Assembly (NCBI GenBank): GCA_964437245.1
Contig: CAYTGJ010000005.1
Span: 1 to 64,000 of the forward strand
DNA from: JANYCO01 sp964437245
GTDB lineage: Bacteria > Bacteroidota > Bacteroidia > Cytophagales > Cytophagaceae
Length of the DNA stretch: 64,000 bases
Direction: 5' to 3'
Of the stretch, positions 42,739 through 52,376 are shown one piece after another; the first letter of the stretch is position 1, and each line of letters begins with the position of its first letter. The position numbers and the translations under genes are program-made. A model generated the notes under the pieces. That model was given only the letters and a program-made list of their open reading frames with translations, did no database searches and was not told the origin of the DNA.

Positions 42739-43134
42739 ATGGCAGAGAATACTTATAAAAAAAAGGAGGAGAAAAAGTCAAAAACAAAAGGAAATCCGGG
42801 ATCCACGAAAACGGTTTTCCAGATGCTGGAGTCTACGCTTCGCCTGAACAAAGTAATGATCGAAGGGCTTCCGGTACAACAGATCCCGAGAATACTGTTC
42901 ATCATGGTACTCCTTATTTTCTATATAGGGAATACACATTATGCCGATAAAGTGGTTCGCAATACCCACAAGGTGAAAACGGAGGTAGAAGACCTGAGAG
43001 CAGATTATACGACTTTAAAGTCCGATCTTATGTTTAAAAGCAAACAATCGGAAGTAGCCAAGAGAGTGGCTGCGCTAGGTCTGGAAGAAAGCCTGGCACC
43101 GCCCTACAAAATTGAAGTAAGACCCGAAGACTGA
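42739..43134 (+). CDS. ftsL: FtsL-like cell division protein
   Basis: The protein has 131 residues. A charged N-terminal tail rich in Lys (1-25) is followed by one membrane helix (about 49-63, LFIMVLLIFYIG) and a periplasmic coiled coil (VEDLRADYTTLKSDLMFKS, about 81-100). The topology and position between rsmH and ftsI match the diverged FtsL of Bacteroidota, which links the division complex to FtsI/FtsW. Assignment rests on position and topology more than on sequence. Confidence 0.85.
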   Translation: MAENTYKKKEEKKSKTKGNPGSTKTVFQMLESTLRLNKVMIEGLPVQQIPRILFIMVLLIFYIGNTHYADKVVRNTHKVKTEVEDLRADYTTLKSDLMFKSKQSEVAKRVAALGLEESLAPPYKIEVRPED

Positions 43135-43163
43135 TTATAAAAAATAAAAACCTGTAGAAAACC

Positions 43164-45272
43164 TTGAATATTAAAAGAGACATAGTATTTCGTTCACGTA
43201 TTGCTTTTGTGGCGTTACTTATCTTTTCCTGTGCCATTGTGTACAGGATCGTCAAGATACAGGTGGTTGAAAAAGACAAATGGAAAACCCTGGCCAATGA
43301 GAAAGTCTTCGAATATAAAGTAGTAAAAGCTACCCGGGGGAATATCTATTCGGACAACGGAAGCCTTCTGGCTACGTCACTACCTTTTTACAGACTGGCC
43401 ATGGATCCCAGTGTAGCCAATGATAAGCTCTTCAGGCAAGGGATCGATTCTCTGGCCTTGCTTCTCTCCAGGCATTTTAAGGATAGATCACCGAACGAGT
43501 ATTACAGAAAGATCAACGATGCCCGTCATAATCACAAAGAATACCTGATCCTGAACCGTACAATGGTCAACTACCAGACAAAAAAAATGATGTCGGAATG
43601 GCCTATCATCCGGGAAGGAAAATACAAAGGAGGAGTAATGTTCGAAAAGGTTGAAAAGCGTTTCAAACCTTTTTCTTTTTTGGCGATGCGTACCATTGGA
43701 TTTGTCAACGAAAATAATTCGGGGGCAGGACTGGAATACAGCTACGACAATTATCTGGCCGGGCGCGACGGAGAAGCACTGTTTCAGAAGATGACAGGCG
43801 GGAACTGGAAACCGATCCATAATAAAAATGAAGTGGCACCAGAGCAGGGTGTTGACATCCAGACCACCATTGATATTAATATCCAGGATGTGGCAGAAGC
43901 CTCTTTGTTCAAACATCTGAATATGCACAATGCCGAATATGGCTGTGTGGTGCTGATGGAAGTGGCCACTGGTGAGATCAAAGCGATCGCCAACCTGGGA
44001 AGAATAAGACCGGGAGAATATGCCGAGAACTACAATTATGCGATTGCCTCCCAGGGACTCACCGATCCGGGTTCTACCTTCAAGCTGGCCTCTATGGTAG
44101 CATTGTTTGAAGACAATCCTAAAATCAAGCTTACCGATACAGTAGATTGCGGGAATGGCCGTTACACTTTTTACGACCGTGTGATGACCGATTCAAGAGA
44201 AGGAGGGTATGGAAACCTTTCTGTACAACAGATCTTTGAGAAATCTTCCAATATAGGAGTCTCTAAAATGATCCATAAACAATTCGGTACTAATCCGCAG
44301 CGCTATGTGGATTACATCAGAGGAATGGGACTGTCGGATCCGTTGGGCCTTCAGATGAAAGGAGAGGCCAAGCCCTATATCAAGAGTCCTTCTTCCAGAA
44401 GCTGGAGTGGAGTTACGCTTCCATGGATGTCCATAGGATATGAATTGAAATTATCACCGATTCATACCCTCACCTTTTATAATGCAATTGCCAACAACGG
44501 ACGAATGATCAGGCCCATTATTGTAAAAGAAGTAAAAGTAGCGGACAGAATAATAGAACAATATTCAACCTCTGTGATCAAAGACCGTATCTGTTCGGAT
44601 GAAACATTGGATAAAGTGCGTACGATGCTCGAAGGAGTAGTAGAGCACGGAACGGCAAGAAACATTAATAACACCATATATAAAATAGCCGGGAAGACCG
44701 GTACAGCAAGGAAAATCAAGGACGGGGTATATGTAAAAACTTACTATACCTCTTTTGCCGGATATTTCCCGGCAGATAAACCTAAGTACAGTTGTATTGT
44801 AATCATTGATAGCCCAAGCGGTGGACAACAATATGGATCGGATGTGGCAGCACCGGTGTTTAAAGAAATTGCAGACAAATTATATGCAGTAGACCTGGAA
44901 CTGCATGACGCAACAGAACCGAAAGCTATATCGGCGAGTGATATGACCTTCCCGCTGATCCGTTCAGGCTATTTTGACGATCTGAACTATTTGTGCAATC
45001 AGCTTGGGATCTCCAATCATACCCGGTCAGGAGCCGATGAAGAATGGGTGTTTGCCACCACTTCCAACAGTGCCGTGATCTGGAATAACCGTAAAATTAA
45101 AGAAGAGCTGGTTCCTGATGTGACCGGGATGACTTTAAGAGATGCCCTGTTCCTGTTGGAAAACAGTGGATTGAAAGTCGGGATACATGGACGTGGTCGT
45201 GTACAAAGCCAGTCGCAGACACCCGGGATTAAGGCAGTAAAAGGTAGTCCTATAAATATTTATTTGGAATGA
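43164..45272 (+). CDS. ftsI: Peptidoglycan transpeptidase FtsI (PBP3) with PASTA domain
   Basis: The protein has 702 residues starting at TTG (43164). A membrane anchor spans about 13-30. A dimerisation domain precedes the transpeptidase, which has active-site Ser304 in the SxxK motif GSTFKLAS, SxN in SSNIGVSK (361-363) and KTGTARK (511-517). A single PASTA domain closes the protein (about 645-702, VPDVTGMTLRDALFLLENSG). It crosslinks septal peptidoglycan with FtsW. Its stop overlaps the murE start (ATGA), so the two are translationally coupled. Confidence 0.95.
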   Translation: MNIKRDIVFRSRIAFVALLIFSCAIVYRIVKIQVVEKDKWKTLANEKVFEYKVVKATRGNIYSDNGSLLATSLPFYRLAMDPSVANDKLFRQGIDSLALLLSRHFKDRSPNEYYRKINDARHNHKEYLILNRTMVNYQTKKMMSEWPIIREGKYKGGVMFEKVEKRFKPFSFLAMRTIGFVNENNSGAGLEYSYDNYLAGRDGEALFQKMTGGNWKPIHNKNEVAPEQGVDIQTTIDINIQDVAEASLFKHLNMHNAEYGCVVLMEVATGEIKAIANLGRIRPGEYAENYNYAIASQGLTDPGSTFKLASMVALFEDNPKIKLTDTVDCGNGRYTFYDRVMTDSREGGYGNLSVQQIFEKSSNIGVSKMIHKQFGTNPQRYVDYIRGMGLSDPLGLQMKGEAKPYIKSPSSRSWSGVTLPWMSIGYELKLSPIHTLTFYNAIANNGRMIRPIIVKEVKVADRIIEQYSTSVIKDRICSDETLDKVRTMLEGVVEHGTARNINNTIYKIAGKTGTARKIKDGVYVKTYYTSFAGYFPADKPKYSCIVIIDSPSGGQQYGSDVAAPVFKEIADKLYAVDLELHDATEPKAISASDMTFPLIRSGYFDDLNYLCNQLGISNHTRSGADEEWVFATTSNSAVIWNNRKIKEELVPDVTGMTLRDALFLLENSGLKVGIHGRGRVQSQSQTPGIKAVKGSPINIYLE

Positions 45273-46735
45273 TTCGTATACTGAAAGATATATTGTATAA
45301 AGTTTCCCTTTATTCTGTATCAGGAAGTACAGATATAGAAATTAACGGGATATTCTTCGATTCCAGACTGGTAGGCAAAGGCAGCTTATTTGTAGCCACT
45401 GTCGGGACACAGGCAGACGGCCATCTCTATATTGAGAAGTCGATTGAAAGAGGAGCTATTGCCGTCGTATGTGAGGTAATGCCTGCAACATTAAAAGCTG
45501 GTATTACATACATTCAGGTGGTCAACAGTAGTGCTGCTCTGGGGATCATCGCTTCCAATTACTATGGAAACCCTTCCTCCCGGTTAAAGCTGATAGGCGT
45601 GACCGGTACGAATGGAAAAACAACTACTGTTACTTTATTGCATAGATTATTTCTGAACCTTGGCTACAATACCGGAATGCTTTCTACGGTGGAGAACAGG
45701 ATCAACGAAGATGTAATTCCTTCTACCCATACTACCCCTGATGCAGTTTCTCTGAACCATTTTTTGAGTAAGATGGTGGAATCCGGATGTACCCATTGCT
45801 TTATGGAAGTGAGTTCACATGCCATAGTACAACAGCGGATCAACGGGTTGAATTTTAAAGGAGCTTTGTTTACAAATATCACCCACGATCATCTGGATTA
45901 TCATAAAACCTTTGATGAATACATCAAAGCGAAAAAAGGGTTCTTCGATATGCTGGGTGCCGATGCTTTTGCATTGGTCAATGGGGACGATAAGCGGGGA
46001 TTGGTGATGATGCAAAACACCAAAGCCAGGAAGAATACCTTCGCACTGAAAACGATTGCCGATTTTAAAGCAAAACTGATCACGAATTCTTTCTCCGGTC
46101 TGGAGATGGAAATCGATCATAAGCAGGTATGGTTCCGGCTGATCGGTAGTTTTAATGCTTATAACCTGCTGGGAGTATACGCTACGGCAGTATTGCTGGG
46201 AGAAGACAGGGACGAAGTACTGACCCAGCTTTCCAATATAGATTCTGCCAAAGGAAGATTTGAGCGAATCGTTTCCCAATCAGGTGTAACGGCCATTGTA
46301 GACTATGCTCATACTCCTGATGCCGTGCAGAATGTGTTGGATACGATCAATGATCTGAAACAAGGGAAAGAACAGGTCATAACGGTCATTGGCTGCGGAG
46401 GGAACCGGGATGCGGCCAAACGTCCTGTGATGGCTGATATTGCCACCCGCTTGAGTGACCGCGTCATCCTGACCTCTGACAACCCGCGGGACGAAGATCC
46501 CCAGGCCATCATTGAGCAGATGGAAAGCGGGATCTCCATTACTAATAAGAAAAAATCCATATCGATCCTGGACCGTAAAGAAGCGATCAAGACAGCATGT
46601 CTGCTGGCGAAGGAAGGAGATATTATCCTCATCGCAGGAAAGGGACACGAAAATTATCAGGAGATCAAAGGAGTGAAACACCACTTTGATGACAAAGAAG
46701 CAATAAAAGAATTGTTCGACATATTAGGAAAGTAA
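45269..46735 (+). CDS. murE: UDP-MurNAc-tripeptide synthetase MurE (meso-DAP adding)
   Basis: The protein has 488 residues. The Mur ligase P-loop is GVTGTNGKTTTVT (about 110-122) and the central domain has HTTPDA and EVSSHAI. The substrate motif TSDNPRDEDP contains DNPR, diagnostic for meso-diaminopimelate rather than lysine addition. It therefore shows that the wall is of the mDAP type. It overlaps ftsI by 4 bp and lies 18 bp before the four-helix protein gene. Confidence 0.96.
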   Translation: MIRILKDILYKVSLYSVSGSTDIEINGIFFDSRLVGKGSLFVATVGTQADGHLYIEKSIERGAIAVVCEVMPATLKAGITYIQVVNSSAALGIIASNYYGNPSSRLKLIGVTGTNGKTTTVTLLHRLFLNLGYNTGMLSTVENRINEDVIPSTHTTPDAVSLNHFLSKMVESGCTHCFMEVSSHAIVQQRINGLNFKGALFTNITHDHLDYHKTFDEYIKAKKGFFDMLGADAFALVNGDDKRGLVMMQNTKARKNTFALKTIADFKAKLITNSFSGLEMEIDHKQVWFRLIGSFNAYNLLGVYATAVLLGEDRDEVLTQLSNIDSAKGRFERIVSQSGVTAIVDYAHTPDAVQNVLDTINDLKQGKEQVITVIGCGGNRDAAKRPVMADIATRLSDRVILTSDNPRDEDPQAIIEQMESGISITNKKKSISILDRKEAIKTACLLAKEGDIILIAGKGHENYQEIKGVKHHFDDKEAIKELFDILGK

Positions 46736-46753
46736 TTTTTAAACAAAGGTAGA

Positions 46754-47125
46754 ATGGTTAATTACAGTATCGTAGACAAGACATTTCATTTTTCACTAAA
46801 AGTGATGGAGCTGTATGTATTGTTGTTAAAAAGCGGAGAATATGAGCTTGCTGAGAAAATTCTGAAAAACAGCGTGCTGATCCGTGAGAACATAGAAGAA
46901 GCCTTTGCCGCTATTACCGTACAGGATAACGTGGGAAAACTTTCCGAAGCTTTGCACAATGCAGCACAGGTGCGATTCTGGCTAAAGCTGATCCAGATGA
47001 AGAACATGGTACATACCTGCTGTGACGAAACCGTAGAAGGAATTAATGAAATTATTAATATTCTGAATTATCTGAGCTTGGAAAATAATGTATATAAAAT
47101 TAATCTGCAATATCAGTTAAACTAA
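46754..47125 (+). CDS. Four-helix bundle protein (S23/IVS-encoded type)
   Basis: The protein has 123 residues, all helical. The pattern ELYVLLLKSGEYELAEKILKNSVLIRENIEEAFAA, then KLSEALHNAAQVRFWLKLIQM, matches the four-helix bundle family first seen in 23S rRNA intervening sequences; the two conserved stretches around NIEEA and the R/Y-WL motif are recognisable though diverged. Its function is unknown. It sits between murE (18 bp gap) and mraY (1-bp overlap, TAATG), so it is expressed with the wall genes. Confidence 0.72.
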   Translation: MVNYSIVDKTFHFSLKVMELYVLLLKSGEYELAEKILKNSVLIRENIEEAFAAITVQDNVGKLSEALHNAAQVRFWLKLIQMKNMVHTCCDETVEGINEIINILNYLSLENNVYKINLQYQLN

Positions 47126-48348
47126 TGTTATACTACTTATTTAAATATCTCGAAAATCAATTTGATCTGTTTGGAGCAGGCCTGTTCCAATATATCTCAT
47201 TTCGGGCGGTATTGGCAGCACTTTTCTCACTCACGATCTCCCTGGTTTTTGGAAATCGTCTGATCAATATGCTGAGAAGACTCCAGATAGGAGAGAGCAT
47301 ACGGGATCTTGGACTGGAAGGACAGATGCAGAAAAAAGGAACCCCTACCATGGGAGGCCTTATCATCATTGGTGCCATATTGATCCCTACGCTGTTGCTG
47401 GCAGAGCTGAACAATGTCTATATCATTCTCTTGCTGATTACCACTGTTTGCCTTGGATTGGTAGGATTCTCCGACGATTACATTAAAGTATTCAAAAAAA
47501 ATAAGGAAGGCCTGCAGGGAAAATTTAAAATTACCGGCCAGGTGGGATTGGGACTTATCATCGGGTTGACCTTGTTTTACCACGAGGATGTAGTAGTGAG
47601 GCATTATCTTTCCGACCCTTCGTTGTGCGACAACGCTGTCAATGCAGCTTGTTTCGTCGATGCCAAGTCGCTGACGACCACGATCCCTTTTATGAAGAAT
47701 AACGAACTGGATTATGAAGCCTTCTTCTTCTTTCTGGGAGAAAAGGGATATGTAGTAGGGTATACCCTCGTAGTGATTTTCATTATTACTGCCGTTTCCA
47801 ACGGAGCCAACATCACAGACGGTATTGACGGGCTGGCGGCAGGAACTTCTGCCATCATCGGAGTTACTCTTGCGGTATTGGCTTATGTGTCCGGGAACAA
47901 AATTTTTGCAGATTATTTAAATATCATGTATATCCCTCATACAGGAGAGCTGGTGATCTTTTGTGCGGCATTCTTTGGAGCCTGCATAGGATTTCTCTGG
48001 TATAACTCATTCCCGGCCCAGGTATTCATGGGAGATACCGGAAGTCTCACTCTGGGAGGAATTATCGCCGTGTTGGCCCTCATTATCCGCAAAGAACTAT
48101 TGATCCCTGTGTTGTGCGGAATATTCCTGATCGAAAATCTTTCAGTGATGTTGCAGGTAGCCTATTTCAAATATCAGAAGAAGAAAAGAGGCATTGAATA
48201 TGCCCGGGAACACCGGCTCTTCAAGATGTCTCCTTTACATCATCATTATCAGAAAAGTGGTTTTCATGAAGCAAAAATAGTATCGCGTTTCTGGATCATC
48301 GGAATCATGCTGGCTATTTTAACACTGGCCACCCTAAAAATGAGATAA
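47125..48348 (+). CDS. mraY: Phospho-MurNAc-pentapeptide transferase MraY
   Basis: The protein has 407 residues, longer than the usual ~360 because of an insert of about 40-50 residues after LGLIIGLTLFYHEDVVV. Ten membrane helices can be traced. The active-site motifs are GFSDDYIKVFKKN, ANITDGIDGLAAG and GFLWYNSFPAQVFMGDTGSL, followed by HHHYQKSG. It attaches phospho-MurNAc-pentapeptide to undecaprenyl phosphate to give lipid I. The insert is common in Bacteroidota. Confidence 0.96.
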   Translation: MLYYLFKYLENQFDLFGAGLFQYISFRAVLAALFSLTISLVFGNRLINMLRRLQIGESIRDLGLEGQMQKKGTPTMGGLIIIGAILIPTLLLAELNNVYIILLLITTVCLGLVGFSDDYIKVFKKNKEGLQGKFKITGQVGLGLIIGLTLFYHEDVVVRHYLSDPSLCDNAVNAACFVDAKSLTTTIPFMKNNELDYEAFFFFLGEKGYVVGYTLVVIFIITAVSNGANITDGIDGLAAGTSAIIGVTLAVLAYVSGNKIFADYLNIMYIPHTGELVIFCAAFFGACIGFLWYNSFPAQVFMGDTGSLTLGGIIAVLALIIRKELLIPVLCGIFLIENLSVMLQVAYFKYQKKKRGIEYAREHRLFKMSPLHHHYQKSGFHEAKIVSRFWIIGIMLAILTLATLKMR

Positions 48349-48365
48349 TAGTAAGCAAAAACTGC

Positions 48366-49751
48366 ATGAGCAAGTCGGATAAAATAGTGGTTTTAGGAGC
48401 TGCGGAGAGTGGAGTAGGAGCGGCGTTGCTGGCGAAAGCCAAAGGATTCGACGTGTTTGTCTCGGATACAGGAAAAATAGAAGAGACGTTCAGAAAAAAA
48501 CTGGAAGCTCATCAGATCCCTTACGAGGAAGGACAACATTCAGAAGACAAAATTCTGGAAGCAAAAGAGATCATCAAAAGCCCGGGGATCCCTGATAAAG
48601 TAGAACTGCTCAAAAAAGCAAAAAAGAATAAGATCAAGGTAATTTCCGAGATCGAATTTGCCGGCAGATATACCAACGGTAAAAAAATATGCATTACCGG
48701 TACAAACGGAAAAACCACGACGACCTTGCTGGTCTATCACCTGTTGAAAAAAGCAGGATTGAAAGTGGGGCTGGCAGGAAATATAGGCCATTCGTTTGCC
48801 GAGCTGGTGATAGAAGATCTCTACGATGTATATGTGCTGGAGCTGAGCAGTTTTCAGCTTGACGGCATGTACGAATTCAAAGCCGACATTGCAGTCATCA
48901 CCAATATCACTCCCGATCACCTGGACCGGTATGAGTACGACGAAGACAAGTATGTCAAATCCAAGTTCCGGATCATTCAGAATATGGATTCGACAGGAGC
49001 TTTTATTTATGGAGAAGACAGCGAATTGCTTTTCGATGAGCTCTTTGATATTGAAACGGATGCACAGGAACTCCCTTTTTCCATCGAAGAAGAGGAAGGG
49101 GTGGCAGCTTGGGGCAATGAAGAGAAATTTTTCATTGATCCTGAATTTGATATTTCGAAAGACGGACATGCAGAAGCCGATATCATAACCATTGATAATG
49201 CAAAATCTGTGTTACAAGGGAAGCACAACCTGTATAATGCCATGGCCGCTACGCTGGTAGCAGCCCGTATGAGAGTAAAAAAAGAGACCATTCAGGAAGG
49301 ATTGATGGACTTTGTAAATGCCGCTCACCGGATGGAATTTGTAGCGGAGATCAACGGAGTGCGTTTTATCAACGATAGCAAAGCAACGAATGTAGACTCG
49401 GCTTTCTATGCCCTGGATGCGATCAAGGAGCCTATGGTCTGGATCGCAGGAGGAGTAGACAAAGGAAATGATTACAAGGCATTGAATCCGGTGGTCAAAG
49501 GAAAAGTAAAGACCCTGATATGCCTCGGGAAAGACAATGAAAAATTGCAAAAAGCATTTAAAAGCATAATTCCTGAAATCCTGGAAACACAGGATGTAGA
49601 GGCTTGTATAAGACTTTGCCTCGAAAAAGCAGTTCCGGGAGACGTGGTATTGCTTTCTCCCTGTTGTGCAAGTTTTGATTTGTTCAAAAACTATGAAGAC
49701 CGGGGAGAACAGTTTAAGCAGGCCGTAAAAAAGCAGCTTATAACGAAGTAA
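48366..49751 (+). CDS. murD: UDP-MurNAc-L-alanine:D-glutamate ligase MurD
   Basis: The protein has 461 residues. An N-terminal Rossmann domain (IVVLGAAESGVGAALLA) precedes the central ATP domain with ITGTNGKTTTTLLV and ITPDHLDRY. A C-terminal domain with HRMEFVAEINGVRFINDSKATN and LLSPCCASFDLFKNYEDRGEQF completes the family pattern. It adds D-glutamate to UDP-MurNAc-L-Ala. It lies 17 bp after mraY. Confidence 0.96.
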   Translation: MSKSDKIVVLGAAESGVGAALLAKAKGFDVFVSDTGKIEETFRKKLEAHQIPYEEGQHSEDKILEAKEIIKSPGIPDKVELLKKAKKNKIKVISEIEFAGRYTNGKKICITGTNGKTTTTLLVYHLLKKAGLKVGLAGNIGHSFAELVIEDLYDVYVLELSSFQLDGMYEFKADIAVITNITPDHLDRYEYDEDKYVKSKFRIIQNMDSTGAFIYGEDSELLFDELFDIETDAQELPFSIEEEEGVAAWGNEEKFFIDPEFDISKDGHAEADIITIDNAKSVLQGKHNLYNAMAATLVAARMRVKKETIQEGLMDFVNAAHRMEFVAEINGVRFINDSKATNVDSAFYALDAIKEPMVWIAGGVDKGNDYKALNPVVKGKVKTLICLGKDNEKLQKAFKSIIPEILETQDVEACIRLCLEKAVPGDVVLLSPCCASFDLFKNYEDRGEQFKQAVKKQLITK

Positions 49752-49828
49752 AAAATAAGCAATGAAAAGGAGAACCCTTTTCTGAAAAGATACAAACAGA
49801 TAGTAAGAGCATACGTAACTTTCTTTTC

Positions 49829-51034
49829 ATGAATGAAAAACTTAAAATATGGGCAGATAGAAATCTAAAAGGAGATCCCGTAATATGGGCGATCATCATC
49901 GCCTTTTCATTATTCAGTATCCTGGTGGTGTACAGCGCGATCGGATCGCTGGCGTATAAGAAAACGGGAGGCGATACAGAACATTTCCTGTTCAAACATA
50001 CTGCCCTCTTGCTCCTGAGCTTCTTCCTGGTATGGGTTTGCCATAAGATCAATTATAAATGGTATTGGGGCATCAGTAAAATTGCCCTGTGGATCACACC
50101 GTTCCTGCTGTTGTATGGATACAAGTACGGAAGCTCACTGAACGAAGCCCACCGTCAGATCATGATTTTTGGAGTATCTTTCCAGACTGCTGATTTTGCC
50201 AAGCTTGCCTTGCTGACCTCTCTGGCCAGAATGCTGGCCAAGCGACAGTTGCAGATCGACAAAGCTTTTTCGGTAGAATCGATGGAACAGATTATCAATA
50301 AGTCTATGTGGCCGGCTATTATCTGGTGTTCGGTTATTTGCGGACTGATCGCCTTGTCCAACTTCTCTACCGCGGCAATTCTTTTCGTAACCTGCCTGCT
50401 GGTGATGTACATCGGAAGGGTACCTTTAAAACAGATCTCCTTGCTGTGTTTATTGGGAAGTATCTGTGTGGCATTTGCCCTCGTGATCGGAGAGCGTTTC
50501 GGGACGTTTGTCAACCGGATCAAAAACTTTTTTGTAGGAGATACGATCCCTTTTCAGGCAGAACAGGGGTTTATCGCTATCTGGAGAGGCGGATTTTTCG
50601 GATTGGGGCCTGGCAACGGGATCCAGAAAGATTTCCTGCCTCACCCGTATTCAGACTTTGTATACGCCACCGTACTTGAAGAATGGGGAATGTTGTTTGG
50701 GGTCATCGTGATCTTCCTTTATCTCGCGTTGCTCTACAGAGCCATGAAAACGGTGATCACCAGCGAAAGAGCTTTCGGAGGGTTGCTGTCTGCCGGTTTA
50801 TGTTTCAGCATTGTCATACAGGCCATGATCAACATGGGAGTGGCAGTAGGCCTGGGGCCTATTACAGGACAGCCACTGCCTATGGTAAGTATGGGAGGAA
50901 CCTCCTTGTTATTCACGGGTATTTCGCTCGGCATCATTTTGAGTGTGAGCCGGGGCGATATTAAAGAAGACGACATCGGAAAGAAAGAAGAAGAAGTAAT
51001 AGAAGATTATAAAGTACTGGATGACGAAGAATAG
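49829..51034 (+). CDS. ftsW: Lipid II polymerase FtsW
   Basis: The protein has 401 residues with about ten membrane helices of the FtsW/RodA/SpoVE family. Conserved signatures are EAHRQIMIFGVSFQTADFAK, GGFFGLGPGNGIQKDFLPHPYSDFVYA and GPITGQPLPMVSMGGTSLLFT. It polymerises glycan strands at the septum as the partner of FtsI. The C-terminus is acidic (VIEDYKVLDDEE). It overlaps murG by 14 bp. Confidence 0.95.
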   Translation: MNEKLKIWADRNLKGDPVIWAIIIAFSLFSILVVYSAIGSLAYKKTGGDTEHFLFKHTALLLLSFFLVWVCHKINYKWYWGISKIALWITPFLLLYGYKYGSSLNEAHRQIMIFGVSFQTADFAKLALLTSLARMLAKRQLQIDKAFSVESMEQIINKSMWPAIIWCSVICGLIALSNFSTAAILFVTCLLVMYIGRVPLKQISLLCLLGSICVAFALVIGERFGTFVNRIKNFFVGDTIPFQAEQGFIAIWRGGFFGLGPGNGIQKDFLPHPYSDFVYATVLEEWGMLFGVIVIFLYLALLYRAMKTVITSERAFGGLLSAGLCFSIVIQAMINMGVAVGLGPITGQPLPMVSMGGTSLLFTGISLGIILSVSRGDIKEDDIGKKEEEVIEDYKVLDDEE

Positions 51035-52133
51035 AGCATATCGGTTTATCATCAGTGGCGGTGGTACGGGAGGACATATTTTTCCGGCCATTGCGATCGC
51101 CAATGCCTTAAAGGATCTTTATCCGGATGCAGAGATCCTGTTTGTCGGGGCAGAAGGAAAAATGGAAATGGAAAAAGTCCCTCAGGCCGGTTATACTATT
51201 GTGGGCTTGCCTGTAGCAGGGTTTCAGCGAAAACTAACCCTGAGAAATATTTACTTCCCTTTTAAACTCCTGAGCAGCCTGTTGAAGGCAAAAAGCATTG
51301 TGAAAAATTTTAAGCCCGATGTAGTAGTGGGGGTAGGAGGATATGCCAGTGGCCCGGTATTGTATGCCGCAGCGGCAAAAGGGATCCCTACTTTGATACA
51401 GGAGCAGAATTCATACGCAGGAGTCACCAATAAGATCTTATCTAAAAAAGCAAAAACCATTTGCGTGGCTTATCCTGACATGGAACGGTTTTTCCCGAAA
51501 GAAAAAATCGTTTATACCGGAAATCCTGTACGAAAAGATATTCATGAATATCGTTCGGGAAAACAGGATGGACTTGCGTCTTTCGGTTTAAAAGAAGGAA
51601 TTCCGACACTCTTTATCATGGGAGGAAGTCTGGGAGCTCGTACCATCAATAAAAGCGTGATGGCGCATATAGACCTGTTGCTGAATGCCGGGGTACAGGT
51701 AGTATGGCAGACCGGTAAGTTTTACTATAAGGAATGCCGGGAGTTCGTGGAAGCGAAAGGAGCTACTGCAACGATCAAAGTCATGGAATTCATCAAGGAT
51801 ATGAACCAGGCCTATGCCGTGGCAGACGTGGTGATCTCCAGAGCCGGAGCCTTGTCCATTTCCGAACTGTGCCTGGTGGAGAAACCGGTGATACTGGTCC
51901 CGTCGCCCAACGTGGCAGAAGACCATCAGACCAAAAATGCCCAGGCACTGGTAGAGGTCAACGCCGCTCAGATGATCACGGATGAAGAGGCCGGAGAAGT
52001 TTTGATCCCGGAAGCGTTGACGTTGCTGGAGGACAAAGAAAAGCAAAAGATATACAGCCGGAACATTGCCCGGTTGGGTAAACCGGCGGCGGCAAGGGAA
52101 ATTGCCGGAGAAGTATTGAAGTTAGTGAAATAG
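51021..52133 (+). CDS. murG: Lipid I N-acetylglucosaminyltransferase MurG
   Basis: The protein has 370 residues of the GT28 family. The N-terminal G loop is SGGGTGGHIFPAIAIA, the second is GVGGYASGPVLYAA with IQEQNSYAG, and the C-terminal donor site is FIMGGSLGARTIN, then VISRAGALSISEL. It converts lipid I to lipid II. The start at 51021 lies within the end of ftsW. A spacer of about 240 bp with REP copies separates it from murC. Confidence 0.96.
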   Translation: MTKNRAYRFIISGGGTGGHIFPAIAIANALKDLYPDAEILFVGAEGKMEMEKVPQAGYTIVGLPVAGFQRKLTLRNIYFPFKLLSSLLKAKSIVKNFKPDVVVGVGGYASGPVLYAAAAKGIPTLIQEQNSYAGVTNKILSKKAKTICVAYPDMERFFPKEKIVYTGNPVRKDIHEYRSGKQDGLASFGLKEGIPTLFIMGGSLGARTINKSVMAHIDLLLNAGVQVVWQTGKFYYKECREFVEAKGATATIKVMEFIKDMNQAYAVADVVISRAGALSISELCLVEKPVILVPSPNVAEDHQTKNAQALVEVNAAQMITDEEAGEVLIPEALTLLEDKEKQKIYSRNIARLGKPAAAREIAGEVLKLVK

Positions 52134-52191
52134 AAAAACTGAATGATTCTATTTCCGGATTTGGTCGTTTTAATAATTCAGTTAAATGAAG

Positions 52192-52213
52192 TCGTTTGTG
52201 AAGACACAAACGA
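52192..52213 (+). repeat. REP hairpin between murG and murC, plus copy
   Basis: Stem TCGTTTGTG / CACAAACGA with loop AAGA, followed by TGGCAGA, close to the AAGCAG tail of the RAYT-linked copies. Confidence 0.75.
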
Positions 52214-52244
52214 TGGCAGATAACAAGAATCACATACGAGGCTT

Positions 52245-52265
52245 CGGTTTGTGTCCCCACAACCG
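52245..52265 (-). repeat. REP hairpin between murG and murC, diverged minus copy
   Basis: On the minus strand CGGTTGTG-GGGA-CACAAACCG is followed by AAGC, matching the REP consensus with stem changes. It lies inverted to the copy at 52192, forming a REP pair separated by about 30 bp. Confidence 0.6.
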
Positions 52266-52376
52266 TTTGTCAATAGAACAACCAAATCAGGGGATAGAGT
52301 CAACGGATTAAAAACTTATTGAAGAAACCACTTTTCTGATTGTGAAGATCAGGGAGTTTATAAAAGAAAGTACGAA

